Positions 7,133 through 15,082 are shown, numbered from the stretch's first letter. The stretch: 35,223 nt of DNA from Bacteroidales bacterium (GCA_017428245.1 JAFRRF010000018.1:1-35223); one strand, 5' to 3'. The notes: a model not told the origin generated them from the letters alone. Numbers and translations: made by a program.

Positions 7133-8436
7133 CACGCCACCTTCTTTTTCATAATGAGAATGTTGCATCCATCCTCGTACCTGTACTCAATATTGTCCAT
7201 CATCTTTTTGCAGAGGAAGATGCCCAGGCCGCCGATCTCCCGGTCTTCCGCCGACAGCGTGATGTCGGGATCGGCTTTCTCGAGCGGGTTGAACGGGACA
7301 CCTGCATCGCGCAGCAGGATGGTGAGCATTACACCCTCCGGATCGAGTTCCGTACCGACCTCGATCCAGCCCAGGCCGCCGTCGTACGCATAGCGTACCA
7401 CATTCTCCACGGCCTCCTCGATGGAAAGCCGGATCTTGAACCGTAACGCTTCGTCCTGAGGGATATCGGGCGAGGACATCAGATAATCGATGATTTCGCC
7501 GCATTTGTCGATGATGGGTTCAAATCTCTTTTTCATAGTGACAATCGAAGGAAGGATCAGATTGATTTCTTTGGGAATGATGTCTATTTGGAAAGAATGG
7601 CTGGACAGCAGTTCTCCGTCGAGGGAGATATTGATCAGACGGCGGGAGAAGACATCCACGTGTTTAGCGCGCTTATATCGGAACACACGGCGTGCCCAGG
7701 GGGTATCGAGATGCTCACCCCGCCTATAAACCGGCAGGATACGCAGGAACCTGAGGAGCGACATCCTTTTCGCCAGGCAGACCTCCATCCATCCGTCATC
7801 GAGCTCCGCACGCGGGGCGCAGATGAATTCGCCGCCGCAGACACGTCCGTTGGCCACCGTACAGAGCAGCATCCGGTGCAGGTTCATCTTTTCTCCGTCA
7901 GCCACCACCCGGATCTTGTTGTTGCGACCGACGAAAATGGCGCGGAAAATACCCCAGCGATAGGCATTCTTCATGCGGCCGGACTCCATCGCCTGATAAG
8001 CGAAAGCGGCGACGATCGCGTCGAAACCGATATTGATGACATTGATGGCATAGTCATCGTTGACCTTGATGACGTCAAGCTGCCGCACATCCCCGGCCAG
8101 GATCTTACGCAGGGAAGTGAAATCGTGGTCGGGAAAGCACTTCAGGAAATCGTTGGTAACGCCATAGGCCATTACCGCCAGATACTTATCGGTCGATCCG
8201 ACCATGCCCGAGACCACCTCGTTCAACGTACCCGAGCCGCCGCACGCCACGAAGCACACCTTGTCGTGCGGATGCAAGTCGCAGTAGATCCGGACGAAAC
8301 GGGTGCCGTCGCCTACGCCCCGCGTGCGATAAACCATATACTGCAGGGAAGACCCGACTTCGCCGATCTGCCGCATCACCTCGTCGTAGACGAACGACTT
8401 GTCTTCCCGGCCGTTGATGATGAAGATATAGAGCAT
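7132..8436 (-). CDS. YegS/DagK-like lipid kinase fused to RsbW-like serine kinase domain
   Basis: 434 residues in two parts. Residues 1-299 form a diacylglycerol-kinase-like (YegS/DagK) catalytic fold with a nucleotide loop CGGSGTLNEV (65-74), a second loop YGVTNDF (91-97) and a late SLDGELL. Residues 301-434 form an HATPase of the RsbW/SpoIIAB type: N box EEAVENVVRYAY with Asn345, RDAGVPFNP with Asp377, and IGGLGIFLCKKMMD around 401-414. The usual GGDGT motif reads GGSGT, so lipid kinase activity is doubtful. The HATPase part starts exactly at an in-frame Met301 (base 7536), so a stand-alone anti-sigma product from internal initiation is possible. The expected partner is the STAS protein encoded at 3968-4270. 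The gene sits 3 bp after the HD-APH gene and overlaps the next gene by 1 bp. Confidence 0.88.
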   Translation of the reverse strand: MLYIFIINGREDKSFVYDEVMRQIGEVGSSLQYMVYRTRGVGDGTRFVRIYCDLHPHDKVCFVACGGSGTLNEVVSGMVGSTDKYLAVMAYGVTNDFLKCFPDHDFTSLRKILAGDVRQLDVIKVNDDYAINVINIGFDAIVAAFAYQAMESGRMKNAYRWGIFRAIFVGRNNKIRVVADGEKMNLHRMLLCTVANGRVCGGEFICAPRAELDDGWMEVCLAKRMSLLRFLRILPVYRRGEHLDTPWARRVFRYKRAKHVDVFSRRLINISLDGELLSSHSFQIDIIPKEINLILPSIVTMKKRFEPIIDKCGEIIDYLMSSPDIPQDEALRFKIRLSIEEAVENVVRYAYDGGLGWIEVGTELDPEGVMLTILLRDAGVPFNPLEKADPDITLSAEDREIGGLGIFLCKKMMDNIEYRYEDGCNILIMKKKVA

Positions 8437-8439
8437 AGG

Positions 8440-9852
8440 CTATTGCAGGAGGGTTTTGGCGATGAATTCGGGCCAGCCGGGAAGCATCTTCTCGCGGTTC
8501 GCGAAATGGATCATATATAGGGCGGCGAAAGGGGCGATTTCCCGGTCCACGGCGGAAAGATCGGCCTCGGGGCCGTAATAGGTCTTCACAAACACGTTCC
8601 ACACCTGCACCATCTGAGCGTGCGATACGTGGAAGAGTTTCTGGGCCATGTCGTCGTCCGGATTGGAAATGCATACGAAATAGAGCATCCCGATGTCGAA
8701 ACGGGGGTCGCCGTAGCGGAAATCCGACAGATCGATCCAAAAGATATCGTCGCCGGCCATGATGAGATTGCCGATATGCATATCCCCGTGCAGGCAGGTC
8801 GTCGCTACGGGGATTCCGTCTACGAACGCGTGAAGCCGTGCTTTCTCCTCTTCATTGAAATCCTTCGAAGCGTCGATGACCCGGTTGAAATGGTCATTGA
8901 CAGAGGAGAACACTTTCGTGTTGCAGGGAATCGCGTGCAGCGCAAGGCACTGGCGGGCGAACAAAGCCGCATATTTCTCCAGATTCTCCGGTTCCTGGGA
9001 AATGGCCCGTGCGAAGGAACGCTTGTCGACGATACGCTCGAACTCCACACCCACCCTTTTTCCGTCGGTGACCATCCGGTATGCCCTGGGAATCTTAAGG
9101 CCCAGGTCCATGATGGCCCAAGACATCCGGAGTTCCTGTTCCGGTACGGAGATGGGCATATACTCGGCATACAGCTTCATCATCCGCTTGCCGTCTTTGT
9201 GGTTGTAACTGATGGCCGTATAGCCGTCACCGCTCACCTCGTAGTCATTCAGATCGATCGGCTCGGGCTTCGGCTCGCCGAAGACATGCTCGATCAAGTG
9301 CGCGAATTCGGTGTAAGCGGGCGTGCCGGCCAGTTCGTTGAGCGATTCAGCCAGGCCACGGTAATGCCACTCGTGGTCCGACCGGCCGCCCGGAGCATGA
9401 AACCGGTCCCACAACTTGTCGCCCAGGACATCATAGTCACGGGCGATAGCACGCATATTCGAAAGCTTGTCTCCGATGGCGACAATTTTCGCATCCCGGG
9501 ATGCATTTGCCAGGCGGTCGATGGCCGCCTTCTTGCGGTCCCTCCAACTGTCCTCTTCACTGCAGCCGGGAACGAACTTGTCGCTTTCCTGTTCGACCAG
9601 TCCCGCCACCCGTTCGCCAAATTCGGCACGCAGTTCTTCGAGCGTATGGTCGGTATCTTCCACCACGTCGTGCAACGCGGCGGCGGCCAGCAATTCCTGG
9701 TCGGAGGAGATGGTGGCTACGATCGCCACGGCCTCCATCGGATGGACGATGTACGGGAATCCTTTCCCGCGCCGCTCCGTATTCTTGTGCGCCTGGACGG
9801 CAAAGACGATTGCCTTGTCGAGCAATGTGCTGTCGATGAAATTGTTTGCCAT
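8440..9852 (-). CDS. SpoT/Mesh1-like HD hydrolase domain fused to APH-type kinase domain
   Basis: 470 residues. Residues 1 to about 190 match the metal-dependent (p)ppGpp hydrolase domain of SpoT/Mesh1: IVHP with His37, AAALHDVVEDT with His61/Asp62 and Glu65/Asp66, and IGDKLSNMRAI with Asp128, so all metal ligands seem intact. Residues about 200-470 match the APH/choline-kinase-like phosphotransferase fold: a candidate ATP lysine in MMKLYAE (Lys226), the catalytic loop CLHGDMHIGN (355-362), and IDLSDFRYGDPRFD with the metal Asp374. The natural reaction would be removal of the 3'-pyrophosphate of an alarmone, plus phosphorylation of an unknown acceptor. It lies 1 bp after the RelQ-like synthetase gene, giving a synthesis/hydrolysis pair. 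The acceptor of the kinase domain is unknown. Confidence 0.88.
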   Translation of the reverse strand: MANNFIDSTLLDKAIVFAVQAHKNTERRGKGFPYIVHPMEAVAIVATISSDQELLAAAALHDVVEDTDHTLEELRAEFGERVAGLVEQESDKFVPGCSEEDSWRDRKKAAIDRLANASRDAKIVAIGDKLSNMRAIARDYDVLGDKLWDRFHAPGGRSDHEWHYRGLAESLNELAGTPAYTEFAHLIEHVFGEPKPEPIDLNDYEVSGDGYTAISYNHKDGKRMMKLYAEYMPISVPEQELRMSWAIMDLGLKIPRAYRMVTDGKRVGVEFERIVDKRSFARAISQEPENLEKYAALFARQCLALHAIPCNTKVFSSVNDHFNRVIDASKDFNEEEKARLHAFVDGIPVATTCLHGDMHIGNLIMAGDDIFWIDLSDFRYGDPRFDIGMLYFVCISNPDDDMAQKLFHVSHAQMVQVWNVFVKTYYGPEADLSAVDREIAPFAALYMIHFANREKMLPGWPEFIAKTLLQ

Positions 9853-9853
9853 A

Positions 9854-10951
9854 TTACATCTCGTGGATTCTGGTCAGTCTGTCATATACGCGATCTGCCG
9901 TTTCGGCATTGTACTTCGAAGGGCCGTTCAGGCAGTCGAGGAAATCCTGGACCGCCTTCGCCCCACCTTTTTCCGCAGCATAGGCAAAGCAGAGGTTCTG
10001 CAGCCCCAGCGTGGAGGCGATGATATCGAGGTCCGTACCGCTGATCTGATGCAGGGCCAGCAGATAGGCACGTCCGGAATAGGCTTTGCGCATCCGTTCG
10101 ATGTCACCCAGTGTCTTGAAGCCCATATTGAGCAGCGGCTCCAGATACGGCATTCCGCTGAGCTGCTGGATTTCGGCCTGGTTGATCGCAGCGATCTTCT
10201 CGTTGAGAGAGGCGAAAGGTTCCAGCGCCAGATAGCTGCGCAGCGTATCCGCGTTGAGCGCGACTTCGTCGAAACTCCCGTCCTTGACCAGCTCCTCCAT
10301 CTTGCGCCGGTATTCCGTCAGGCTCTTCCGGATCCGGCTGAACTCGTCGTCCGCCAGTTCCAGCAGGCCGGCCAGGCGCGAGAGGCTGCGGATATACTCC
10401 GACGGCACCTCGAAACCGCTCTTGTAGCCCGTATCGTGGTTCATATTGGCCCACACGTGCTGCAGGGCCGTACGGATCTGTATCTCGAAACGGAATGTAT
10501 TGAGTTCCGGCATGGCGGGATCACAACAGACCTCTTCGGGAATACGGCAGATGTAGTGAAGCGAAAGATATCCGAACATATCCTTGCCCAGCAGCTTGCG
10601 CTTGTCCACCGAATTCTCCCAGTCCACGTCGAACACATTGTCGATCAGCGCGGCGATCTTGTCGACTTCGTCGCTGTAGAAGGTAATGATCCGGGCACCG
10701 ACCAGGTCGGTCACGTCGGAGAGGGAATGATACTTCTGGCCCTTGAGTTCCAGTTTGCCGGCCAGGCTTTTCTCCGTCTTGACACGTGCCTCGAGGGCCG
10801 TCACCGCCATCCCGCTCTTCTTGATACACGACTTCAACTGGCTGAGTACCACGTCTTTCATCCGGTTGAACATTTCCACTTTCTCCCGGTACTCTTCCAG
10901 CATCATCGTGCCGTGCAGGTCTAGTCCGTAATCCTGGATTTCCTTTGCCAT
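9854..10951 (-). CDS. RelA/SpoT-domain alarmone synthetase, small type with long C-terminus
   Basis: 365 residues. A RelA_SpoT synthetase domain (about 45-185) carries LSDVTDLVGARIITFY (77-92), the FGYLSLHY motif (126-133), and FEIQIRTALQHVWANMNHDTGY (155-176), matching RelQ/RelP-type enzymes that transfer pyrophosphate from ATP to GTP or GDP. There is no N-terminal HD domain; hydrolysis would be supplied by the adjacent HD-APH protein. The C-terminal 180 residues are helical and unlike the short tail of RelQ; they may regulate the enzyme or bind a partner. Toxic small synthetases that act on tRNA CCA ends are related, so the product (ppGpp versus tRNA pyrophosphorylation) is open. It follows the deaminase gene by 17 bp. 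Confidence 0.92.
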   Translation of the reverse strand: MAKEIQDYGLDLHGTMMLEEYREKVEMFNRMKDVVLSQLKSCIKKSGMAVTALEARVKTEKSLAGKLELKGQKYHSLSDVTDLVGARIITFYSDEVDKIAALIDNVFDVDWENSVDKRKLLGKDMFGYLSLHYICRIPEEVCCDPAMPELNTFRFEIQIRTALQHVWANMNHDTGYKSGFEVPSEYIRSLSRLAGLLELADDEFSRIRKSLTEYRRKMEELVKDGSFDEVALNADTLRSYLALEPFASLNEKIAAINQAEIQQLSGMPYLEPLLNMGFKTLGDIERMRKAYSGRAYLLALHQISGTDLDIIASTLGLQNLCFAYAAEKGGAKAVQDFLDCLNGPSKYNAETADRVYDRLTRIHEM

Positions 10952-10968
10952 CGTCTGTCTGATTCCGC

Positions 10969-12162
10969 TTATATTGCTATTTCGTGGTGCTCCATCAGGA
11001 CCCGTCCGTCGCAGATCACCGTGTCGACGGCACTGCTGTCGGCGGCATAGACCCAGTTGGAAAGAAGGTTATGGCAGGGCTGCATCTTTTCGTTATGCAG
11101 GTCTACCAGCAGGGCGTCCGCCCGTTTGCCCTCGGCAATCACGCCGGCGTCGATTCCGAATGCTTCCGCGCCGGCACGGGTAGCCATATCGAAGACCTCC
11201 CCTGCCGGCAACTGTTCCGGATCACCGCTGCCGACCTTGGCCAGAAGGGCTGCGAATTTCATCTCCTCGCGCATATCGAGGTTATTGTTGGATGAGTCCC
11301 CGTCGGTGCCCAGCGTGAGGCGGCAGCCGGCCTCGTGCAGCATCTTGTACGGGAAGATGCCCGAGGCGAGCTTCATATTCGAACAGGGGCAGTGCGAAAT
11401 GGTCACGCCGCGCTCTGCCAGGATGTCGGCCTCTTCCCGGTCCACGTGCACCACGTGGGCGGCGATGACATTGTCGCCCAGCACGCCGAGCCGGTCGAGA
11501 TAGCGCACCGGCGTGAGCCCGTGTTCCCGGATGCAATCCTCCACTTCACCCCTGGTTTCGGACAGATGGATATGCAGTTTCAGGTTCCGGCTCCGGGCAG
11601 TCTCCGCGCATTGGACCAGCAGTTCCGGGCCGACCGTATAGATGGCGTGCGGTGCAACCGTGAGGCAGATCCGCCCGCCGGTGGGATCGTTCCAGCTGCG
11701 CAGCATATCCAGTTTTTCTGCCTGCTGCGACTTGGAATGCGAATTCACGAACGTCACGCCGATGGCTGCCCGCAGACCATATTCCCGCACGACATCGATG
11801 GTTTCTTCGATATCGAAATACATATCCGAGAAGAAGACGGTCCCGGTCCGGATCATTTCGCGGAGAGCCATCCTGGTTCCTTCCCGGATGTCCTGCCGGG
11901 TCATCTTGTTCTCATAGGGCCATACGTACTCCAGCAACCATTTCTGCAAAGGCATATCGTCGGCATAGCCGCGCAGCAGGCTCATCGCCGCGTGGGTATG
12001 CGTATTGTAGAACGGAGGGAGCAGGGCCATGCCCGCCGCCTCGACTACCTTGTCGGCCTGTGTGCCGGATGGCGCCGTCAGGCTACGGAAACGGCCGTCC
12101 GAAATCAGGACATCCGTCGTCCGGCCGTCCAGCCACGCGTTTCTGATCAGCAGGGTACCCAT
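10969..12162 (-). CDS. Amidohydrolase, MTA/S-adenosylhomocysteine/adenosine deaminase type
   Basis: 397 residues from ATG 12162; an in-frame TTG at 12168 is possible but overlaps the deoC stop, while the ATG lies 2 bp past it. The metal-binding NTHTHAAMSLLRGYAD, HIHLSETRGE, AAHVVHVD, SHCPCSNMKLASG and LGTDGDSSNN motifs mark the TrzA/MtaD branch of cytosolic amidohydrolases, which deaminate methylthioadenosine, S-adenosylhomocysteine or adenosine to the inosine form. A typical length for the family is 400-440. Together with deoC next door it fits purine (deoxy)nucleoside breakdown. Substrate preference cannot be told from sequence. Confidence 0.85.
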   Translation of the reverse strand: MGTLLIRNAWLDGRTTDVLISDGRFRSLTAPSGTQADKVVEAAGMALLPPFYNTHTHAAMSLLRGYADDMPLQKWLLEYVWPYENKMTRQDIREGTRMALREMIRTGTVFFSDMYFDIEETIDVVREYGLRAAIGVTFVNSHSKSQQAEKLDMLRSWNDPTGGRICLTVAPHAIYTVGPELLVQCAETARSRNLKLHIHLSETRGEVEDCIREHGLTPVRYLDRLGVLGDNVIAAHVVHVDREEADILAERGVTISHCPCSNMKLASGIFPYKMLHEAGCRLTLGTDGDSSNNNLDMREEMKFAALLAKVGSGDPEQLPAGEVFDMATRAGAEAFGIDAGVIAEGKRADALLVDLHNEKMQPCHNLLSNWVYAADSSAVDTVICDGRVLMEHHEIAI

Positions 12163-12164
12163 TC

Positions 12165-12956
12165 TCAATAATACTTCACTTCCCGGCCTTCCAGCGCCGA
12201 AAGAAGGTTGTTGGCCATCCGGCTGGCGCCGAAACGGAAGTATTGCTTATTCAGCCATTTCTCACCAAGGATGTCCGATACGATGTTCCAATAGGTCACC
12301 GCGTCTTCGGGCGTGGCGATGCCGCCGGCGGGCTTGAAGCCGACCATCCGGCCGGTCTTGCCATAGTATTCGCTGATGCAGCGGCACATCACCTCCGCCG
12401 CCTCGGGCGTGGCGGCCGGCTGCATCTTGCCGGTCGAAGTCTTGATGAAATCGGCTCCCGCCTCCATCGCCAGGAACGAGGCGTCCGCAATCAGAGCAGG
12501 GTCTTTCAGGGCGCCCGTCTCCAGGATTACTTTCAGATGGACTGCCGGCCTGACGGCCCGGACCGCAGCACCGATTTCGACGATTTCCCGCCGTGCCTCC
12601 GCTTCGTTATGGTCCAGGAACGAGTTCAAGGCCAGCACGATATCGACTTCGTCGGCCCCGTCGGCCACGGCACCGGCACATTCGGCAATCTTCACGGGCA
12701 GGGTACTCTGGGATGCGGGAAAACATCCGCCGACCACCGTCACGTGGACATCCTTGTCGGCACGGACCGTCGCTACGGTCTTCGCAAAGTTCGGGTACAC
12801 GCAGATCGATGCGGGAAGCGGATAGTCCGGGAACGAATCGTGGAAACGATTCACCTTCTCCGTCATCGCCGCGATTTTCGAATATGTGTCCGTTCCATTG
12901 AGGGACGTCAGGTCGATCATCCCCAGGACAGCCTTATAAATCTCTTTGTTATCCAT
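12165..12956 (-). CDS. deoC: Deoxyribose-phosphate aldolase
   Basis: 263 residues, a class I aldolase that splits 2-deoxyribose-5-phosphate into glyceraldehyde-3-phosphate and acetaldehyde in deoxynucleoside breakdown. The Schiff-base lysine is Lys172 in DFIKTSTGK; the helper lysine is Lys208 in GFKPAGGI; ADEVDIVLAL holds the conserved aspartates. The length is normal for the E. coli-type enzyme. It follows dtd by 6 bp and precedes the deaminase gene by 2 bp. Confidence 0.96.
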   Translation of the reverse strand: MDNKEIYKAVLGMIDLTSLNGTDTYSKIAAMTEKVNRFHDSFPDYPLPASICVYPNFAKTVATVRADKDVHVTVVGGCFPASQSTLPVKIAECAGAVADGADEVDIVLALNSFLDHNEAEARREIVEIGAAVRAVRPAVHLKVILETGALKDPALIADASFLAMEAGADFIKTSTGKMQPAATPEAAEVMCRCISEYYGKTGRMVGFKPAGGIATPEDAVTYWNIVSDILGEKWLNKQYFRFGASRMANNLLSALEGREVKYY

Positions 12957-12962
12957 ATATTG

Positions 12963-13415
12963 TCAGTTTCTATTTTTGCTGTCGATACAGATGGTTACCG
13001 GTCCGTCGTTGACCAGGGCGACTTTCATGTCGGCGCCGAACACGCCGCAGGCGACCGGATGGCCGATCTGTGCGGAGAGGGCGTCCTTGAACTGCTCGTA
13101 GAGCGGAATGGAAATCTCCGGCCGGGCCGCCGCAATATAGGAGGGCCTGTTCCCTTTCTTGGTCGAAGCCATCAGCGTGAACTGGCTCACGACCAGGATA
13201 TCCTGCCCCACCTCCACTACGGAGCGGTTCATTACGCCGGCATCGTCGTCGAAAATCCGCAATGCAGCGATTTTCCGGGACATCCAGTCCAGGTCTTCCG
13301 TTCCGTCGGCTTCTTCGAAGCCGCACAAAACCAGCATACCGGGGCCGATGGCAGCCACACGGGAACCGTCGATGGTCACCGAAGCTTCCAAAACCCGCTG
13401 CAGAACCACGCGCAT
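12963..13415 (-). CDS. dtd: D-aminoacyl-tRNA deacylase
   Basis: 150 residues, the standard size for DTD, which removes D-amino acids (and glycine mischarged on tRNA-Ala) from tRNA. The two active-site segments are present: SQFTL (77-81) and NDGPVT (136-141) with the Gly-Pro pair that reaches into the partner subunit. The N-terminus MRVVLQRVLEASVTIDG is typical. It begins 2 bp after the DUF4296 gene ends and leads into deoC. It is a housekeeping gene placed early in the long signalling operon. Confidence 0.97.
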   Translation of the reverse strand: MRVVLQRVLEASVTIDGSRVAAIGPGMLVLCGFEEADGTEDLDWMSRKIAALRIFDDDAGVMNRSVVEVGQDILVVSQFTLMASTKKGNRPSYIAAARPEISIPLYEQFKDALSAQIGHPVACGVFGADMKVALVNDGPVTICIDSKNRN

Positions 13416-13417
13416 CG

Positions 13418-14092
13418 CTATTTGAGCCCCTCCTCGAGCCGTTTCAGGTCTTTTTTCGTCACTTTCTTCCGGAGCGTCTTTTTCTCAGGCACAGAAGGCG
13501 TATCTACGGCCGGCCTTGCCGGTTCCGCCGGCTTGGCAATTTCCACAGGCTTGGTGATTTCCACAGGTTTGACCGGCTTGACAGTATCCGCTATCGGACC
13601 GTCCGGCTTGACCGGTTTCGGTTCCGCTTCTTCCACCTCTATCTCAAGATCCTCCTTGTCTTTCCCTTCCACGATCTTTTCAGCTTTTTCGGCTTTTTCT
13701 GCCTCCTCGGCCTCCTCGGCCTCTTCGGCCGCAAGTCTGGCCATCGCCTTTTCCGCCTCGTCCGAACTCTTCGTCACACGAGCAAGCACTTTGTCGTAGA
13801 TCGAGATGATTTCGTCGGGCTTGCGCAAGTACCAGGTCAGGGATTCCCGGAACGTCTCCGCCGTGTAGCCGTAACGTTCGATGATTGGTCCATACACCCG
13901 CAGGGAATCGGTGTGACGGGTTATCTCGGAAGTAGCGCTTCCGACCGTTTCGATCACGGCATCGGCCTCATAGAACGCGGTCAACATATCGACCATCTCG
14001 TCCGGAGGGATGATTCCCTCCGGACGGCAGCCCGACAAGATCATCAGACAGAGTGCCGTGCTCCAAAAGACTTTTTTGAGGATTCCGTCCAT
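13418..14092 (-). CDS. DUF4296 lipoprotein with long charged repeat tail
   Basis: 224 residues. A lipoprotein signal ends at LSGC (Cys22). Residues about 25-115 match DUF4296 of Bacteroidota (EMVDMLTAFYEADAVIE... RYGYTAETFRESLTWYLRKPDEIISIYDKVLARV). The C-terminal half is low-complexity: an acidic/Ala coiled stretch of EEAEEAEKAEK repeats (about 139-160) and then Pro/Val/Lys repeats (KPVKPVEITKPVEIAKPAE). Most DUF4296 proteins are shorter and often stop after the conserved core, so the tail looks like an expansion. It is the first gene of the ten-gene run and has a -7 box just upstream. Function unknown. Confidence 0.85.
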   Translation of the reverse strand: MDGILKKVFWSTALCLMILSGCRPEGIIPPDEMVDMLTAFYEADAVIETVGSATSEITRHTDSLRVYGPIIERYGYTAETFRESLTWYLRKPDEIISIYDKVLARVTKSSDEAEKAMARLAAEEAEEAEEAEKAEKAEKIVEGKDKEDLEIEVEEAEPKPVKPDGPIADTVKPVKPVEITKPVEIAKPAEPARPAVDTPSVPEKKTLRKKVTKKDLKRLEEGLK

Positions 14093-14103
14093 TTACTTCG
14101 GTT

Positions 14104-14111
14104 CAAAGATA
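14104..14111 (-). promoter_or_regulatory. -7 promoter box (TATCTTTG) for the ten-gene operon
   Basis: On the minus strand TATCTTTG matches TAnnTTTG and ends 11 nt before the ATG of the DUF4296 gene. It is one half of a divergent promoter region of only 54 bp. No clear -33 element. Confidence 0.55.
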
Positions 14112-14131
14112 ACAATTTTTGCGTATTTATC

Positions 14132-14139
14132 TAACTTTG
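14132..14139 (+). promoter_or_regulatory. -7 promoter box (TAACTTTG) for the plus-strand membrane protein
   Basis: TAACTTTG matches TAnnTTTG. Its last base lies 7 nt before the ATG at 14147, so the transcript would have almost no leader. No convincing -33 TTTG at 19-21 bp. Confidence 0.5.
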
Positions 14140-14146
14140 TACCCTG

Positions 14147-15073
14147 ATGAAACGGACGAATTCGGATTTACTGGCCTTTGCCGCCGTCCTTTTGCCGGCG
14201 GCGGTTTTCTGCGCAGCCGGATGGCTGGCTCTTCCCGACGCCGGCCGTTCTACCGCTTCCGGACTGTCTGCAGGCCTGATCCTGGTGGTCAACGGTCTGT
14301 TGCTCTATCTCATCGGCGACAAGGTGATGAACGAAATAAGCCTGATCCCGCCCGTTTCGTATATTGTCCTGGCTGCGGCCAATCCGGAAGCCCTGTCATT
14401 CACTCCGCTGCACATAGCCTCGTTCCTGATGGCCGTCAGCCTGCTGTTCTTCCTCCTGTACAGTGCGATCCGGCCGTCCCTCGACTACCTTGCCGCCGCC
14501 TGGGCCACCCTTGGCGGAGCGGCGCTGTTTTTCCCGCCGCTGGCCTGGCTTGCACCGGTCTATGCCGTCACTACGGCGCCCCATGCGGAGGAGAAAGGCA
14601 AGTACATCGTCGCCCTCCTCTTCTCGTTTATCCTGCCGGCCTGTGTCTGGATCGGCATCCAATATCTGCGCGGAGCCGGAATGCCCGGAGAAGTCCTGGG
14701 CAAACTCTGGGCAGAGATGACGACGCTGCCGCGGCCCGCCCTGCATTTTTCCGCCGCTACGCTCTGCCGCATCCTGCTGATCGTCGTGGCGACCGTCCTG
14801 GCTACCGTGCACGTCCTGGGGTGGCTGACCCGCTACCGTACCGCCCAGTACCACGCCTATCTCCGGCTTCTGGTGCTGACGCTGGCCCTCGTGCTGATCA
14901 ATGCACTTTTTCTTTCCGACTGTCGGCAGCCGCTCGGCCTGGTCACCCTGCTGCCCGTCGCCCTGCTCCTGAGCGAGTATTTCCGGAACCGGGGCGGAGA
15001 AAAGCACGTATGGATGCTTGCCGTCATCCTGATGCTCATCCTGGTGGCCGAGCGCATATCCTTATTCGTATAA
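14147..15073 (+). CDS. Polytopic membrane protein of unknown function
   Basis: 308 residues and about 9-10 hydrophobic helices spread over the full length (for example LLAFAAVLLPAAVFCAAGW, ASFLMAVSLLFFLLYSAI, ICRILLIVVATVLATVHVLGW-like segments, and a final VWMLAVILMLILVAE). No catalytic motif or transport signature was recognised. The layout resembles a Bacteroidota-restricted inner-membrane family that is annotated only as hypothetical. The start is ATG 14147, just after a -7 box; no other in-frame ATG lies close. It is followed after 9 bp by a small membrane-anchored protein in the same direction, so the two are probably co-transcribed. Confidence 0.8.
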   Translation: MKRTNSDLLAFAAVLLPAAVFCAAGWLALPDAGRSTASGLSAGLILVVNGLLLYLIGDKVMNEISLIPPVSYIVLAAANPEALSFTPLHIASFLMAVSLLFFLLYSAIRPSLDYLAAAWATLGGAALFFPPLAWLAPVYAVTTAPHAEEKGKYIVALLFSFILPACVWIGIQYLRGAGMPGEVLGKLWAEMTTLPRPALHFSAATLCRILLIVVATVLATVHVLGWLTRYRTAQYHAYLRLLVLTLALVLINALFLSDCRQPLGLVTLLPVALLLSEYFRNRGGEKHVWMLAVILMLILVAERISLFV

Positions 15074-15082
15074 ACCTAAAAA

